DNA of 33,272 nucleotides from Nitrosomonadales bacterium. GTDB taxonomy: Bacteria > Pseudomonadota > Gammaproteobacteria > Burkholderiales > Gallionellaceae. The position numbers were made by a program, and so were the translations under genes. This document shows positions 17,787-26,656 of this stretch, one piece after another. The notes under the pieces are model-generated. The model was not told where the DNA came from and did not search any database. It was given only the letters and a program-made list of their open reading frames with translations. Location of the stretch: contig JAHFQY010000026.1 in NCBI GenBank assembly GCA_023259065.1, positions 1 through 33,272 on the forward strand, read 5' to 3'. Every line of letters begins with the position of its first letter. Positions within the stretch are counted from its first letter, which is position 1.

Positions 17787-19016
17787 ATGAAAAATACATT
17801 GCTTGCCTCGTTATTGTGCATTGCTGCCACCCAGGTTTACGCGGGTGACACCCTCAAGATCGCCATCACCGGCCCATTCAGCGGCGGCTCTGCCCCGATG
17901 GGGACTTCCATGCGCGATGGCGCCAAGCTGGCCATTGCCGAAATCAATGCTGCCGGCGGCGTCAGCGTGGGCAAGACAAAAATGAAGATCGAAGTGGTGG
18001 AACGTGACGACGAGGGCAAGAATGACCGTGGCGCGCTGATCGCGCAGGAGCTGGCCTCCATGGATGATCTCTCCGGGGTGATAGGCACGGTGAACACCGG
18101 CGTGGTGCTGGCAGGCGACAAGCACCTGCAGGAAAAAGGCATCACCAGGATCATTACGCCGGCAGCCGGTTCGGCCTCGATGACGCAATGGGTGAACAAG
18201 GCGGACAAGCCCGGCGCCAAGGATTTGTCCATCTTCCGTTTTGCCGCGCATGACGGCATCCAGGCTGCGATGGTGGTGGAAGACGCGATCAAGCGCAAAT
18301 TCACCAAGGTGGCACTGCTGCATGACTCCACCAATTACGGCGTGTCCGGCCGCGACGACCTGCTCGACCAGATCAAGAAGCAGGGCGACAAACTGGAAGT
18401 GGTGGCTACCGAGAAATTCAATATCGGCGACAAGGACATGACCGCGCAGCTGCTGAGTGCAAAAGCCAAGGGCGCGCAAGCCATCCTGATCTGGGGCATC
18501 GGCCCCGAGCTGGCTGCGGTTGCCAACGGCATGGCCAAGAACGGCCTGAAGGTGCCGCTGATCGGCGGCTGGACCCTGTCGATGTCCAACTTCATCGACA
18601 ATGCCGGCAGCAATGGCAACGGCACCCTGATGCCGCAAACCTTTATCGAGGAGCCCATCACCCCGCGCGTGAAGAGCTTTATCGAGTCTTACCACAAGGC
18701 CTATGGCGTAACGCGCATCCCTTCGCCGGTTTCTGCCGCCCAGGGCTACGATGCGGTGCTGATTTTTGCCGCAGCGGTGACGCAGGCGCAAAGCACCGAT
18801 ACGCACAAGATCAAGGATGCGCTGGAAGACCTGAAGGCGCCGGTGAAAGGCGTGATCGCCACCTGGAAGCAACCCTTCAGCAAGTGGGATCCGGCCAATG
18901 TGCAAACCCATGAGGCGTTCCGCCGCGAGCAGGCCGTGATGGGCATGGTGAGCGACGGCCGCGTGGTGTTTGCGGATAGCGCCGACCGTGCACGCCTGGT
19001 CAAGAGCATGAAGTAA
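17787..19016 (+). CDS. livK: Branched-chain amino acid-type ABC transporter substrate-binding protein
   Basis: This 409-residue periplasmic binding protein (type 1 fold, Leu/Ile/Val-binding family) has a Sec signal ending VYA-G. The N-terminal GPFSGGSAPMGTSMRDGAKLAIAEINAAGG segment is typical of the family. I chose ATG 17787 because AGGAGA lies seven bases upstream; an in-frame earlier ATG gives no signal peptide at the start. It heads the liv-type operon. Family members bind varied amino acids, amides or aromatic acids, and the ligand cannot be read from the sequence. Confidence 0.92.
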   Translation: MKNTLLASLLCIAATQVYAGDTLKIAITGPFSGGSAPMGTSMRDGAKLAIAEINAAGGVSVGKTKMKIEVVERDDEGKNDRGALIAQELASMDDLSGVIGTVNTGVVLAGDKHLQEKGITRIITPAAGSASMTQWVNKADKPGAKDLSIFRFAAHDGIQAAMVVEDAIKRKFTKVALLHDSTNYGVSGRDDLLDQIKKQGDKLEVVATEKFNIGDKDMTAQLLSAKAKGAQAILIWGIGPELAAVANGMAKNGLKVPLIGGWTLSMSNFIDNAGSNGNGTLMPQTFIEEPITPRVKSFIESYHKAYGVTRIPSPVSAAQGYDAVLIFAAAVTQAQSTDTHKIKDALEDLKAPVKGVIATWKQPFSKWDPANVQTHEAFRREQAVMGMVSDGRVVFADSADRARLVKSMK

Positions 19017-19027
19017 GCCCGGGCAAC

Positions 19028-19097
19028 ATCACCCTCTCCCCTACCCCTCTCCCGCCTGCGGGAGAGGGAGGAGCGAAGCGGAGGGAGAGGGGCGGAT
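19028..19097. repeat. GAGAGGG-type inverted repeat between livK and livH
   Basis: CCCTCTCCC units and their complements surround a GGGAGAGGG hairpin (CCTCTCCCGCCTGCGGGAGAGG at its centre). GAGCGAAGCGGAGGGAGAGGGG follows. It resembles repeats common in proteobacterial intergenic DNA. Its position between the binding protein and the permease could act as an mRNA stability or attenuation hairpin, raising livK expression over the membrane genes. Confidence 0.65.
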
Positions 19098-19174
19098 ATG
19101 CAGATGATGATCTATCCGAACAGTATCGGTTTACCCCCTCCTTTTGTTTCAACCCAAAGCAACAGCAAAGAATT

Positions 19175-20047
19175 ATGTCTGTCATAGTCCAACTGGTAGT
19201 CAGCGGCGCCCTCATGGGCATGGTGTATGCGCTGATCGCATACGGTTTCCAGCTCACTTATTCCACCAGCAAGAGCATCAACTTCGGCCAGGGCGAGCTG
19301 GTCATGCTGTCCGCCTTTGTCAGCCTGAGCCTGATCAACACCGGGCTGCCGTACTGGCTGGTGGTGCCGGGCGGCTTGCTGTTCGGCGTGCTGCTGGGCC
19401 TGTTTGTGGAGCGCGCGGCCGTGCGCCTGGCGCTGGAACAGAAAGGCGAGGGCTGGATTCTGCTGACGGTTATTTTCGGCCTGCTGGGATTTTCCGCCGC
19501 AGAAAATATCTGGGGCCGCGACGACCGCCCCTTCCCCACGCCGGTTCCGTCCGACCCCATGCATTTCTTCGGCATCGGTATCACGCCGCTGGAAATTTCC
19601 GTGGCCATCGGTGTGCTGGCGGTGATGGGCATGGTCGAGCTGTTCAAGCGCAAGACCCTGCTGGGCAAGGCGTTCGAGGCGGTATCCGCCGATCGCGACG
19701 CGGCCGGGCTGATGGGCGTGTCGGCCACGCGCATCATTATGCTCTCGTATGGCTTGTCCGGCCTGGTGGCGGCCATGGCCGGCATACTGGTGGCGCCGAT
19801 TACCACCGTCGGCCCCACCATGGCCTCCGCGCTGATCCTCAAGGCATTTTCCGTGGCGGTGGTGGCAGGTCTTGATTCCGGCTTTGGCGTAGTGGTGGTG
19901 GGGCTGTTTCTCGGCGCGCTGGAAAGCCTGGCCAGCTTCTATATCGGCAGCGGCTGGCGCGAGGCGCCAGGCTTGATCCTGCTGATCATGGCGCTGGCGC
20001 TGCGTCCCAACGGGGTGTTTGGCAAGGCCAGCATCCGCAAGGTTTAA
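19175..20047 (+). CDS. livH: LivH-type ABC permease
   Basis: The 290-residue polytopic permease has about eight hydrophobic segments. It has the family N-terminal motif (GMVYALIAYGFQLTYSTSKSINFGQGE) and the cytoplasmic coupling region following GKAFEAVSADRDAAGLMGV. It forms the membrane channel with the LivM half of the next gene. The gap to that gene is 8 nt, so the operon is tight. The ribosome binding site is weak. Confidence 0.95.
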   Translation: MSVIVQLVVSGALMGMVYALIAYGFQLTYSTSKSINFGQGELVMLSAFVSLSLINTGLPYWLVVPGGLLFGVLLGLFVERAAVRLALEQKGEGWILLTVIFGLLGFSAAENIWGRDDRPFPTPVPSDPMHFFGIGITPLEISVAIGVLAVMGMVELFKRKTLLGKAFEAVSADRDAAGLMGVSATRIIMLSYGLSGLVAAMAGILVAPITTVGPTMASALILKAFSVAVVAGLDSGFGVVVVGLFLGALESLASFYIGSGWREAPGLILLIMALALRPNGVFGKASIRKV

Positions 20048-20055
20048 GGCTGATT

Positions 20056-21981
20056 ATGTGGAAACGTCTGTTATTGATACGCGGCGCCGAGCTGTTCGCT
20101 TTTGGCATGCTCGTCGCCATTCCGGTGTTCGTGAACAACTCCTACGCGCTGGGCTTGCTCACCCTGCTGGCCATCTACGGCATCCTGCTGATAGGGCTGG
20201 ACGTCAGCGTGGGTTACCTGGGCCAGGTCAATCTGGGGCATGCCGCTTTTCTCGGGCTGGGCGCGTATGCATCGGGGCTGTGCGTCACCCTGCTGGGCTT
20301 CGGCATGCCTGCAGCACTGGGCGTGAGCCTGCTGGTGGGGCTGGTGATCGGTGCGCTGCTGGCCTTGCCGGCGCTGCGCCTGGAAGGGCCGCAATTCGCC
20401 TTGGCGACGCTGAGTTTTTCTGCGCTTACCGTCACCACGCTGAATGAGTGGGAAAGCCTGACCGGCGGCGCGCAGGGCTTGCAGCTGGATCGTCCGGCCT
20501 TGCTCGGTGTGCATCTGGGTGCAGCCGGTTTTTACTGGCTGTGCATGATCCTGCTGGCGCTGGTGTGGATGCTGATGCGCAACCTGCTGTCCTCGCACTG
20601 GGGACGCGCTTTCGAGGCGCTGCGCGACAGCCCGATCGCCACCGACGCCATGGGGGTGGGCACTTACCGTTTCAAGGTTGCCGCGTTTGCCATCGGCTCG
20701 GCGCTGGGCAGCTTTGCCGGCGGCCTCTACGCCTTCAATTTCCAGTATCTGCAACCGCACAGCTTTGTGTATGAGCTGATGGTCATCCTGCTGCTGGGCG
20801 TGGTGCTGGGCGGGCGCAAGAGCCTGTGGGGCGCGGTTGTCGGCGCCGCCCTGATCGTGCTGCTGCCCAACCTGCTGTCCAACCGCATGCTGTTCCAGGT
20901 GTTTTCTGCACTGGGCTTGCTGCTGGCTGTGGTGGCCGGGGTGCGCGGCATGATGAACAAGAGCACCAGGCCGTTTCAGGCGATTGCACCCATCGTTGCG
21001 ATGGGCTCGCTGGTGGTGGGCGGCATGCTGGTGGCCAATACCGAGGATTGGCGCAAGGCCATCTTTGCACTGATGCTGTTCTCGGTGGTGGTCGGCCTGC
21101 CCGAGGGGCTGATGGGTTTCATCACGCGCTTCCTGTCGCAGCTGTTCAGCGTTGCGCCGCCCCCGCTGCCCGCCCCCGCTGCACTGGATGAGGTGCTGGC
21201 AGCCAGGCCGATGCAAGACAAACCCCTGCTGGAGCTGCGCAATCTGAAGCGCTACTTCGGCGGCGTCAAAGCCGTGGATGATGTTTCGATGGCCGTGCAC
21301 AGCGGCCATATCCACGGCCTGATCGGTCCCAACGGTTCCGGCAAAAGCACGGCAGTGAACGTGATTTCGGGCCTGTATGCGCCCACTGGCGGGCAGGTGC
21401 TGCTGCATGGCAAGGCACTGCCCGAGGGCAGCTTGTACCAGGTGGCGCGGGTGGGCATCGCGCGCACCTTCCAAAACCTGCAGCTGTTCGGCGAGCTGTC
21501 CGCGCTGGACAATGTCATGGTGGCGCTCAAGGGCGTGTACCGTTGCCCGTTGCCCCTGCTGCTGCTGGGCTTTGCCCGGCGCGAGGAAAAGCGCGCCCAA
21601 GCGCAGTCGCTGGCGCTGCTGGAGCTGGTGGGGCTGGCGCAACAGGCGCGCAGCAAGGCCAAGGACCTCACCTACGGCGCGCAGCGCTTTCTTGAGATTG
21701 CCCGCGCGCTGGCCTGCAAGCCCGATCTGCTGATACTGGACGAGCCTGCCGCCGGTCTGGCGCAACCGGATGTGGCGCAACTGATAGCGATCATCAAGCG
21801 CATCCACCAGCGCGGCATCACCATCATCCTGATCGAGCATCACATGGATGTGGTGAGCGAGCTGTGCGACCGGGTGACGGTGCTGGATGGCGGCAAGGTC
21901 ATTGCCGAAGGCAGCGCGGAAGAAGTGAAGCGCCACCCGCTGGTGATACAGGCTTACCTGGGTGTGGAGCATACAGAATGA
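20056..21981 (+). CDS. livMG: LivM-LivG fusion: ABC permease with C-terminal ATPase
   Basis: One 641-residue frame joins two normally separate subunits. Residues about 1-360 are a LivM-type permease (GQVNLGHAAFLGLGAY; EALRDSPIATDAMGV). A Pro/Ala-rich linker spans about 366-390. Residues about 391-641 are a LivG-type ATPase with Walker A GPNGSGKS (424-431), signature LTYGAQR (538-544), Walker B LLILDEP (558-564) and an EHH switch (595). The permease also has extra hydrophobic sequence at about 278-330 before the usual last helix (LMLFSVVVGLPEGLMGF). No start or frame break separates the halves. All ATPase motifs are present. Confidence 0.93.
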   Translation: MWKRLLLIRGAELFAFGMLVAIPVFVNNSYALGLLTLLAIYGILLIGLDVSVGYLGQVNLGHAAFLGLGAYASGLCVTLLGFGMPAALGVSLLVGLVIGALLALPALRLEGPQFALATLSFSALTVTTLNEWESLTGGAQGLQLDRPALLGVHLGAAGFYWLCMILLALVWMLMRNLLSSHWGRAFEALRDSPIATDAMGVGTYRFKVAAFAIGSALGSFAGGLYAFNFQYLQPHSFVYELMVILLLGVVLGGRKSLWGAVVGAALIVLLPNLLSNRMLFQVFSALGLLLAVVAGVRGMMNKSTRPFQAIAPIVAMGSLVVGGMLVANTEDWRKAIFALMLFSVVVGLPEGLMGFITRFLSQLFSVAPPPLPAPAALDEVLAARPMQDKPLLELRNLKRYFGGVKAVDDVSMAVHSGHIHGLIGPNGSGKSTAVNVISGLYAPTGGQVLLHGKALPEGSLYQVARVGIARTFQNLQLFGELSALDNVMVALKGVYRCPLPLLLLGFARREEKRAQAQSLALLELVGLAQQARSKAKDLTYGAQRFLEIARALACKPDLLILDEPAAGLAQPDVAQLIAIIKRIHQRGITIILIEHHMDVVSELCDRVTVLDGGKVIAEGSAEEVKRHPLVIQAYLGVEHTE

Positions 21982-21994
21982 AAGCGAGACAGAA

Positions 21995-22711
21995 ATGCTG
22001 GTAGTGGAAAATCTGCATGCAGGGTATGACGCGAGCGAAGTGCTGGACGGCGTATCCCTGCGCGTCAAACAGGGTTCGGTGGTGGCGCTGATCGGGGCCA
22101 ACGGGGCGGGCAAGACCACCGCCATGCGCGCCATCTCGGGCATGCTCAAGCCGACACAGGGGAGGGTGCTGCTGGATGGTCAGCCGGTGCAGGAACTGGG
22201 CTCCGCGCGCATTGCCAAGCTGGGCCTGGCGCACGCGCCGGAAGGGCGCAAGGTGTTTGGCCCGCTGTCGGTGGAAGACAATCTGCTGCTCGGCGCCTAC
22301 AGCCGCCTGCCCGCATTCTTCGGCTTCCGCGGCAAGGCGGCAGCCGACCTGGCGCGCATTTACGAGCTGTTTCCGCGCCTGCGTGAGCGTTCACAACAAG
22401 CCGCAGGCACACTCTCTGGCGGCGAGCAGCAAATGCTCGCCATCGGCCGCGCGCTGATGGCCAACCCCAAGGTCATGCTGCTGGACGAACCCTCCATGGG
22501 GCTGGCCCCGGTCATCGTGCAGGAGGTGTTCCGCATCATCAAGCGCCTGAAACAGGCGGGCATCACCCTGCTGCTGGTGGAACAGTTTGCGCGCAGTGCG
22601 CTGGAGGTGGCGGATTACGTGTACGTGATGGAGCACGGCAAGATTGCCGTGGAAGGCGTGCCCGATGAAATCCGCAAGAACCAGCGCGTGCTGGAGGCCT
22701 ATCTGGGGTGA
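21995..22711 (+). CDS. livF: LivF-type ABC transporter ATPase
   Basis: This 238-residue nucleotide-binding subunit has Walker A GANGAGKT, the family region HAPEGRKVFGPLSVEDNL, signature LSGGEQQM, Walker B VMLLDEPSMGL and the final EAYLG. It should pair with the ATPase half of LivMG to drive import. I placed the start at ATG 21995, 13 nt after livMG; a GTG 33 bases upstream overlaps livMG and adds no recognisable sequence. It ends the operon. Confidence 0.96.
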   Translation: MLVVENLHAGYDASEVLDGVSLRVKQGSVVALIGANGAGKTTAMRAISGMLKPTQGRVLLDGQPVQELGSARIAKLGLAHAPEGRKVFGPLSVEDNLLLGAYSRLPAFFGFRGKAAADLARIYELFPRLRERSQQAAGTLSGGEQQMLAIGRALMANPKVMLLDEPSMGLAPVIVQEVFRIIKRLKQAGITLLLVEQFARSALEVADYVYVMEHGKIAVEGVPDEIRKNQRVLEAYLG

Positions 22712-22735
22712 GGAGCTTGGGTTGAGAAGCCAGGA

Positions 22736-22764
22736 TTGACTCGTGCCGCAAAGCTCCTTACACT
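22736..22764 (+). promoter_or_regulatory. Sigma-70 promoter candidate for the toxin-antitoxin pair
   Basis: TTGACT (22736-22741) and TACACT (22759-22764) are separated by exactly 17 bp, 25 bp after the livF stop and 30 bp before the antitoxin start. The boxes match consensus at five and four of six positions. This suggests that the TA pair has its own promoter. Confidence 0.5.
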
Positions 22765-22794
22765 TCGAAACCATACATTAATCTGTACATAATT

Positions 22795-23052
22795 ATGAAC
22801 GCTATTCATGCTGAAATAACCATAGGCGTCACCGAGCTACGCGAATCGCCTACCCGCATTCTCAAGCGTGCCGAAGATGAAGATCAGGCCGTAGCTATCC
22901 TCAACCACAACAAGCCTGCGGGCTACATTGTTTCGCCCAGGATGATGGAGGCCATGCTGGATTCCATAGCCGACCGCATCGCCGAAGACCGTGCAAAGAC
23001 GCGCCTGTCCACACTGGCCAAGGCGCGCAAGATCAAGCTGGATGAGCTGTAA
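22795..23052 (+). CDS. Phd/YefM-family antitoxin
   Basis: The 85-residue protein has the Phd/YefM N-terminal DNA-binding core (GVTELRESPTRILKRAEDEDQAVAILNHNKPAGYIVSP), which normally represses its own promoter. A charged C-terminal helix (RIAEDRAKTRLSTLAKARKIKLDEL) would wrap and neutralise the toxin. It is followed 47 nt later by a RelE/ParE-fold toxin. Family and pairing are clear; whether the pair is active is not known. Confidence 0.92.
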   Translation: MNAIHAEITIGVTELRESPTRILKRAEDEDQAVAILNHNKPAGYIVSPRMMEAMLDSIADRIAEDRAKTRLSTLAKARKIKLDEL

Positions 23053-23099
23053 GCTGCCACTTGACCCTGGTGCAGCAGCCGCAAACACACGGATTGCTT

Positions 23100-23390
23100 A
23101 TGGATAGCTTCGAGCTCGCGATTCACGCCGGTGCAGAGAAGGAATGGGCAAAGCTGGATGGCAGCATCAAGCGCCGCTTCAAGGAAAAGCTTGCCAAAGA
23201 ACGACTCCAGCATCCGCGTGTGGCAAAGGATGCACTACGCGAAGTGCCCGACTGCTACAAGATAAAAATCACCACACCCCAGTATCGCCTTGTCTATCAC
23301 GTCAACGATGCAAAGCGCTTGTTAACCATACTTTCCATAGCAACACGGGATGACGTATATGAAGAGTTGCGTGTGAGGCTGGGGAAATAG
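23100..23390 (+). CDS. RelE/ParE-superfamily toxin
   Basis: The 96-residue protein is a basic RelE-like toxin, probably an mRNA interferase acting at the ribosome. Typical stretches are KEWAKLDGSIKRRFKEKL, LREVPDCYKIKI, YRLVYHV and the C-terminal ATRDDVYEEL. The ATG at 23100 gives the normal family N terminus (MDSFELAIHAGA). A TTG at 23061 in the same frame is less likely. It is the second gene of the module, after the antitoxin, the usual order for Phd/RelE pairs. Confidence 0.9.
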   Translation: MDSFELAIHAGAEKEWAKLDGSIKRRFKEKLAKERLQHPRVAKDALREVPDCYKIKITTPQYRLVYHVNDAKRLLTILSIATRDDVYEELRVRLGK

Positions 23391-23514
23391 TCCGTAACCT
23401 CCAGTCCGCAGATGGCGCGGATTCTTCATGCCCGACAGTGCCCTGTTGCTGCACCGCAGCTCATTCCCGGGCTGTATGTTATCCTTCCGCCCAGTTGATT
23501 TTGGTGTGATTCCC

Positions 23515-25419
23515 ATGAAGTATTTATTGTTCGCATTGCTGCTGATGCCTGCTGCCGCATTGGCCGATCAGGATGCGGATTTTCTGGCAGCGCGCGAGGC
23601 GTTCCGGGTTGGCGACAGTGGCCGGCTTGAGCAAATTGCCGAGCGCATGAAAAACAGCCCGTTTGAACCCTACCTTACCTACTATCAGTTGCGCATGCGC
23701 CTGGATGCGGGCAATACCGCGCCGATCAGGGAATTCCTGTCGCGTCCCGATGACACCCCGGTGATCGACCAGTTGCGCGGTGAATGGCTCAAGCTGCAGG
23801 CCAGAAAGCAGCATTGGGAAGAGTTCAGCGCAGAATACCCGCGCCTGCTGGAGTCGGATGATGAAATGATCTGCTACGCCCTGCAGGCGCGCCGTGCCAA
23901 CAATGAAGACCTGGTGCTGCACGAGGCGCGCAGCCTGTGGTTCAGCGGCAAGGGCCAGCCGGAAAGTTGCGTCACCCTGTTTGAAGCGGCGCTGAATGCC
24001 AATGTCATCACCGAACAGGATATCTGGCAGCGCCTGCACCTGGCGCTGGAAGCCAACAATATTGCGCTGGCCAAGCAACTATCCGCGCGCCTGCCGGCGG
24101 AACGCAAGCTGCCCAACGGCGCCTTGGAAACGGCCTCCGCCCATCCCGAGCGCTACCTGAAAAAGGCCAAGCTGAACAAGGCGACCGAGGGGCAGCGCAT
24201 GGTTGCCCTGTTTGCGCTAACGCGGCTGGCCAAGCAAATGCCGCAGCTGGCTTACAGGCAGTGGGGTGGCATCGCCGACTCTTTCGAAAAAGAGGAAATG
24301 CAATATTTCTATGGCTGGCTGGCTTACGAAGCGGCGCGCAATCTGGATGAGCGCGCACTGACCTGGTTCAAGAAGGCGGGCGACACCCAGCTCAATGACG
24401 CCCAGCTGGCCTGGCGCACCCGCGCCGCATTGCGCGCGCAAAACTGGCACGATGTATGGGCCAGCATCACCTCCATGTCGCCGCGCCAGCAACGCGAGGG
24501 CGCGTGGCGCTACTGGAAGGCGCGCGCCTGGAAAGTGCTGGGGCGTGATGCGGATGCGGAGATGCTGTTTACCGAGTTGAGTCGCGAATACAATTTCTAC
24601 GGCCAGCTGGCTGCGGAAGAGCTGGGCTCGGCGCCCGCAGCCGGCATGATGTCGTACAGCTACCAGCCCAGCAATTCCGAAATAGACACCATGATGGCGC
24701 AGCCCGCCATACAGCGTTCGCTGGCGTTGTACCAGATGGGCTTGCGCACCGAGGCGGCAAAAGAGTGGTCGTGGGCGATGCGCAAGCTGGACGACAAGCA
24801 GCTGCTGGTGGCCTCGGAAATTGCGCGCCGCAACGAGATGTATGACCGCTCCATTCACGCCGCCGACCGCACCATGCAGCTGCACGATTTCAGCCTGCGC
24901 TACCCTGCGCCCTATCGTGACAGCCTGCAGGGCAGCATACGCGACAACAAGCTGGAAGAGGCATGGGTATACGGCCTGATGCGCCAGGAAAGCCGCTTTG
25001 TCACCGAGGCCAAGTCCAATGTGGGCGCGGCCGGGCTGATGCAGATCATGCCCGCCACCGCGCGCTGGGTGGCAAAGCGGCTGGGCATGCGCGATTACCG
25101 CAAGGCGCTGATCAGCCAGCTGGAGACCAACCTGAAACTGGGCACCTATTACATGAAGAATGTGCTGTCCACTCTCGACAACAGTCCCGTGCTGGCTTCC
25201 GCCGCTTACAACGCCGGGCCGGCGCGGGCGCGTCAGTGGCGCGCCGAGAAGCCGCTGGAAGGCGCCATCTATGTGGAAAGCATCCCCTTCGACGAAACGC
25301 GTGACTACGTCAAAAAGGTGCTCAGCAACACCGTGTACTACGCCAAGCTGTTCGATCAGTCCTCGCTGTCGCTCAAGCAGCGCCTGGGCACCATCGATGG
25401 CAAGGGCAAGGACGACTAG
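23515..25419 (+). CDS. slt: Soluble lytic murein transglycosylase
   Basis: Slt cleaves peptidoglycan to 1,6-anhydro-muropeptides in the periplasm. The 634-residue protein has a Sec signal (to about ALA-D, residue 17). A long alpha-superhelical U-shaped region covers about 20-470. The C-terminal SLT catalytic domain (about 484-600) has the catalytic Glu492 in RQESRF, the GLMQIMPATA motif and AYNAGP. The start at 23515 gives a proper signal peptide; the upstream in-frame extension does not. The ribosome binding site is weak. Confidence 0.95.
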   Translation: MKYLLFALLLMPAAALADQDADFLAAREAFRVGDSGRLEQIAERMKNSPFEPYLTYYQLRMRLDAGNTAPIREFLSRPDDTPVIDQLRGEWLKLQARKQHWEEFSAEYPRLLESDDEMICYALQARRANNEDLVLHEARSLWFSGKGQPESCVTLFEAALNANVITEQDIWQRLHLALEANNIALAKQLSARLPAERKLPNGALETASAHPERYLKKAKLNKATEGQRMVALFALTRLAKQMPQLAYRQWGGIADSFEKEEMQYFYGWLAYEAARNLDERALTWFKKAGDTQLNDAQLAWRTRAALRAQNWHDVWASITSMSPRQQREGAWRYWKARAWKVLGRDADAEMLFTELSREYNFYGQLAAEELGSAPAAGMMSYSYQPSNSEIDTMMAQPAIQRSLALYQMGLRTEAAKEWSWAMRKLDDKQLLVASEIARRNEMYDRSIHAADRTMQLHDFSLRYPAPYRDSLQGSIRDNKLEEAWVYGLMRQESRFVTEAKSNVGAAGLMQIMPATARWVAKRLGMRDYRKALISQLETNLKLGTYYMKNVLSTLDNSPVLASAAYNAGPARARQWRAEKPLEGAIYVESIPFDETRDYVKKVLSNTVYYAKLFDQSSLSLKQRLGTIDGKGKDD

Positions 25420-25444
25420 AGACGCGCAGACCATGACAACATCC

Positions 25445-26656
25445 ATGAAAATCTATTGTGTCGGCGGTGCGGTGCGCGATGGGCTGCTCGGCCTGCCGGT
25501 GCAGGACCACGACTGGTTGGTGGTGGGCGGCTCGCCGCAGCAGATGGAAGCGCTGGGCTACATGCCGGTGGGCAAGGACTTCCCGGTGTTCCTCCACCCC
25601 GACACGCACGAGGAATATGCGCTGGCGCGCACCGAGCGCAAGACCGCGCTGGGCTACAAGGGCTTTGCCGTGTATGCCGCGCCGGATGTGACGCTGGAGC
25701 AGGATCTGTCGCGGCGTGACTTCACCGTCAACGCCATTGCACAGGCTGCGGATGGCACGCTGATTGACCCCTACGGCGGCCAGGCCGACCTCAAGGCGGG
25801 TGTGCTGCGTCATGTCAGCGCCGCGTTCAGCGAAGACCCGGTGCGCATACTGCGCGGCGCACGTTTCGCCGCGCGCTTCGGCTTCAGCATTGCGCCGGAA
25901 ACGCTGCTGCTGATGCGCAGCATGGTGGAGAACGGCGAGGTCGATGCGCTGGTGGCCGAGCGCGTGTGGCAGGAGCTGGCACGCGGCCTGATGGGGAAAA
26001 ATCCCTCGCGCTTCATCACCACCCTGCGCGACTGCGGCGCGCTGAAAAAAATCCTGCCCGAGGTCGACGCGCTGTTCGGCGTACCGCAGCCGCCGCAATA
26101 CCATCCGGAAATCGACTGCGGCATCCATACCATGATGGTGCTGGATGATGCGGCGCACCACGGCTACGCGCTGGAGGTGCGCTTCGCCGCGCTCACCCAC
26201 GATCTGGGCAAGGGCAACACGCCGGCAGACATCTTGCCGCGCCACATCGGCCACGAGCAGCGCAGCGTGGACTTGCTCAAGGCTGTATGCGAGCGCCTGC
26301 GCGTGCCCGGCGAGTGCCGCGATCTCGGCCTGCTGGTTGCGCGCTATCACGGCGACATCCACCGCGCCGAGCAGCTGCGCCCCGACACCATCGTGCGCCT
26401 GTTCCAGAACTGCGATGTCTGGCGCAAGCCGGAACGCTTCACGCAAATACTGCAAGCCTGCATGGCCGATGCGCGCGGCCGCAGCGGCCATGAGCAGGAC
26501 GCATATCCGCAGGCGGCCTATCTGCTGCGCGCCCTGCACGCGGCACAGGCGGTGAATGCGGGTGAGATTGCGCAGCAGTGCGAGGACAAGAACCTCATCC
26601 CGGACAAGGTGCGCGAGGCGCGCATCGTGGCGGTGGAGCATGCCCTTCAGCGCTGA
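25445..26656 (+). CDS. cca: CCA-adding tRNA nucleotidyltransferase (multifunctional)
   Basis: Cca builds or repairs the 3' CCA of tRNAs without a template. The 403-residue protein has the class II nucleotidyltransferase start (GGAVRD at 7-12; metal-binding D21-H-D23) and the RRDFTVNAIA motif. EDPVRILRGARFAARF follows, then a C-terminal HD phosphohydrolase domain (HTMMVLDDAA; LTHDLGKG). This is the multifunctional E. coli-like layout. The start at 25445 (MKIYCVGG) matches the family; an ATG at 25433 is possible. The longer in-frame extension overlaps slt and is not coding. The next gene overlaps by 17 nt. Confidence 0.96.
   Translation: MKIYCVGGAVRDGLLGLPVQDHDWLVVGGSPQQMEALGYMPVGKDFPVFLHPDTHEEYALARTERKTALGYKGFAVYAAPDVTLEQDLSRRDFTVNAIAQAADGTLIDPYGGQADLKAGVLRHVSAAFSEDPVRILRGARFAARFGFSIAPETLLLMRSMVENGEVDALVAERVWQELARGLMGKNPSRFITTLRDCGALKKILPEVDALFGVPQPPQYHPEIDCGIHTMMVLDDAAHHGYALEVRFAALTHDLGKGNTPADILPRHIGHEQRSVDLLKAVCERLRVPGECRDLGLLVARYHGDIHRAEQLRPDTIVRLFQNCDVWRKPERFTQILQACMADARGRSGHEQDAYPQAAYLLRALHAAQAVNAGEIAQQCEDKNLIPDKVREARIVAVEHALQR

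Noticed and set aside
19028-19097. GAGAGGG inverted repeat as a transcription terminator after livK
   Set aside because: It has no U-tract, and the downstream liv genes would be cut off; an mRNA processing or stability hairpin is more consistent with operon structure.
20071-22149. Long minus-strand open frame (692 codons) opposite livMG
   Set aside because: Same reasoning: low-complexity His/Gln/Arg-rich composition opposite a gene with intact ABC transporter motifs.
25160-25444. Upstream extension of Cca into slt
   Set aside because: The extension is out of frame with slt, Arg/Ser-rich, and the CCA-enzyme family starts at MKIYCVGG.
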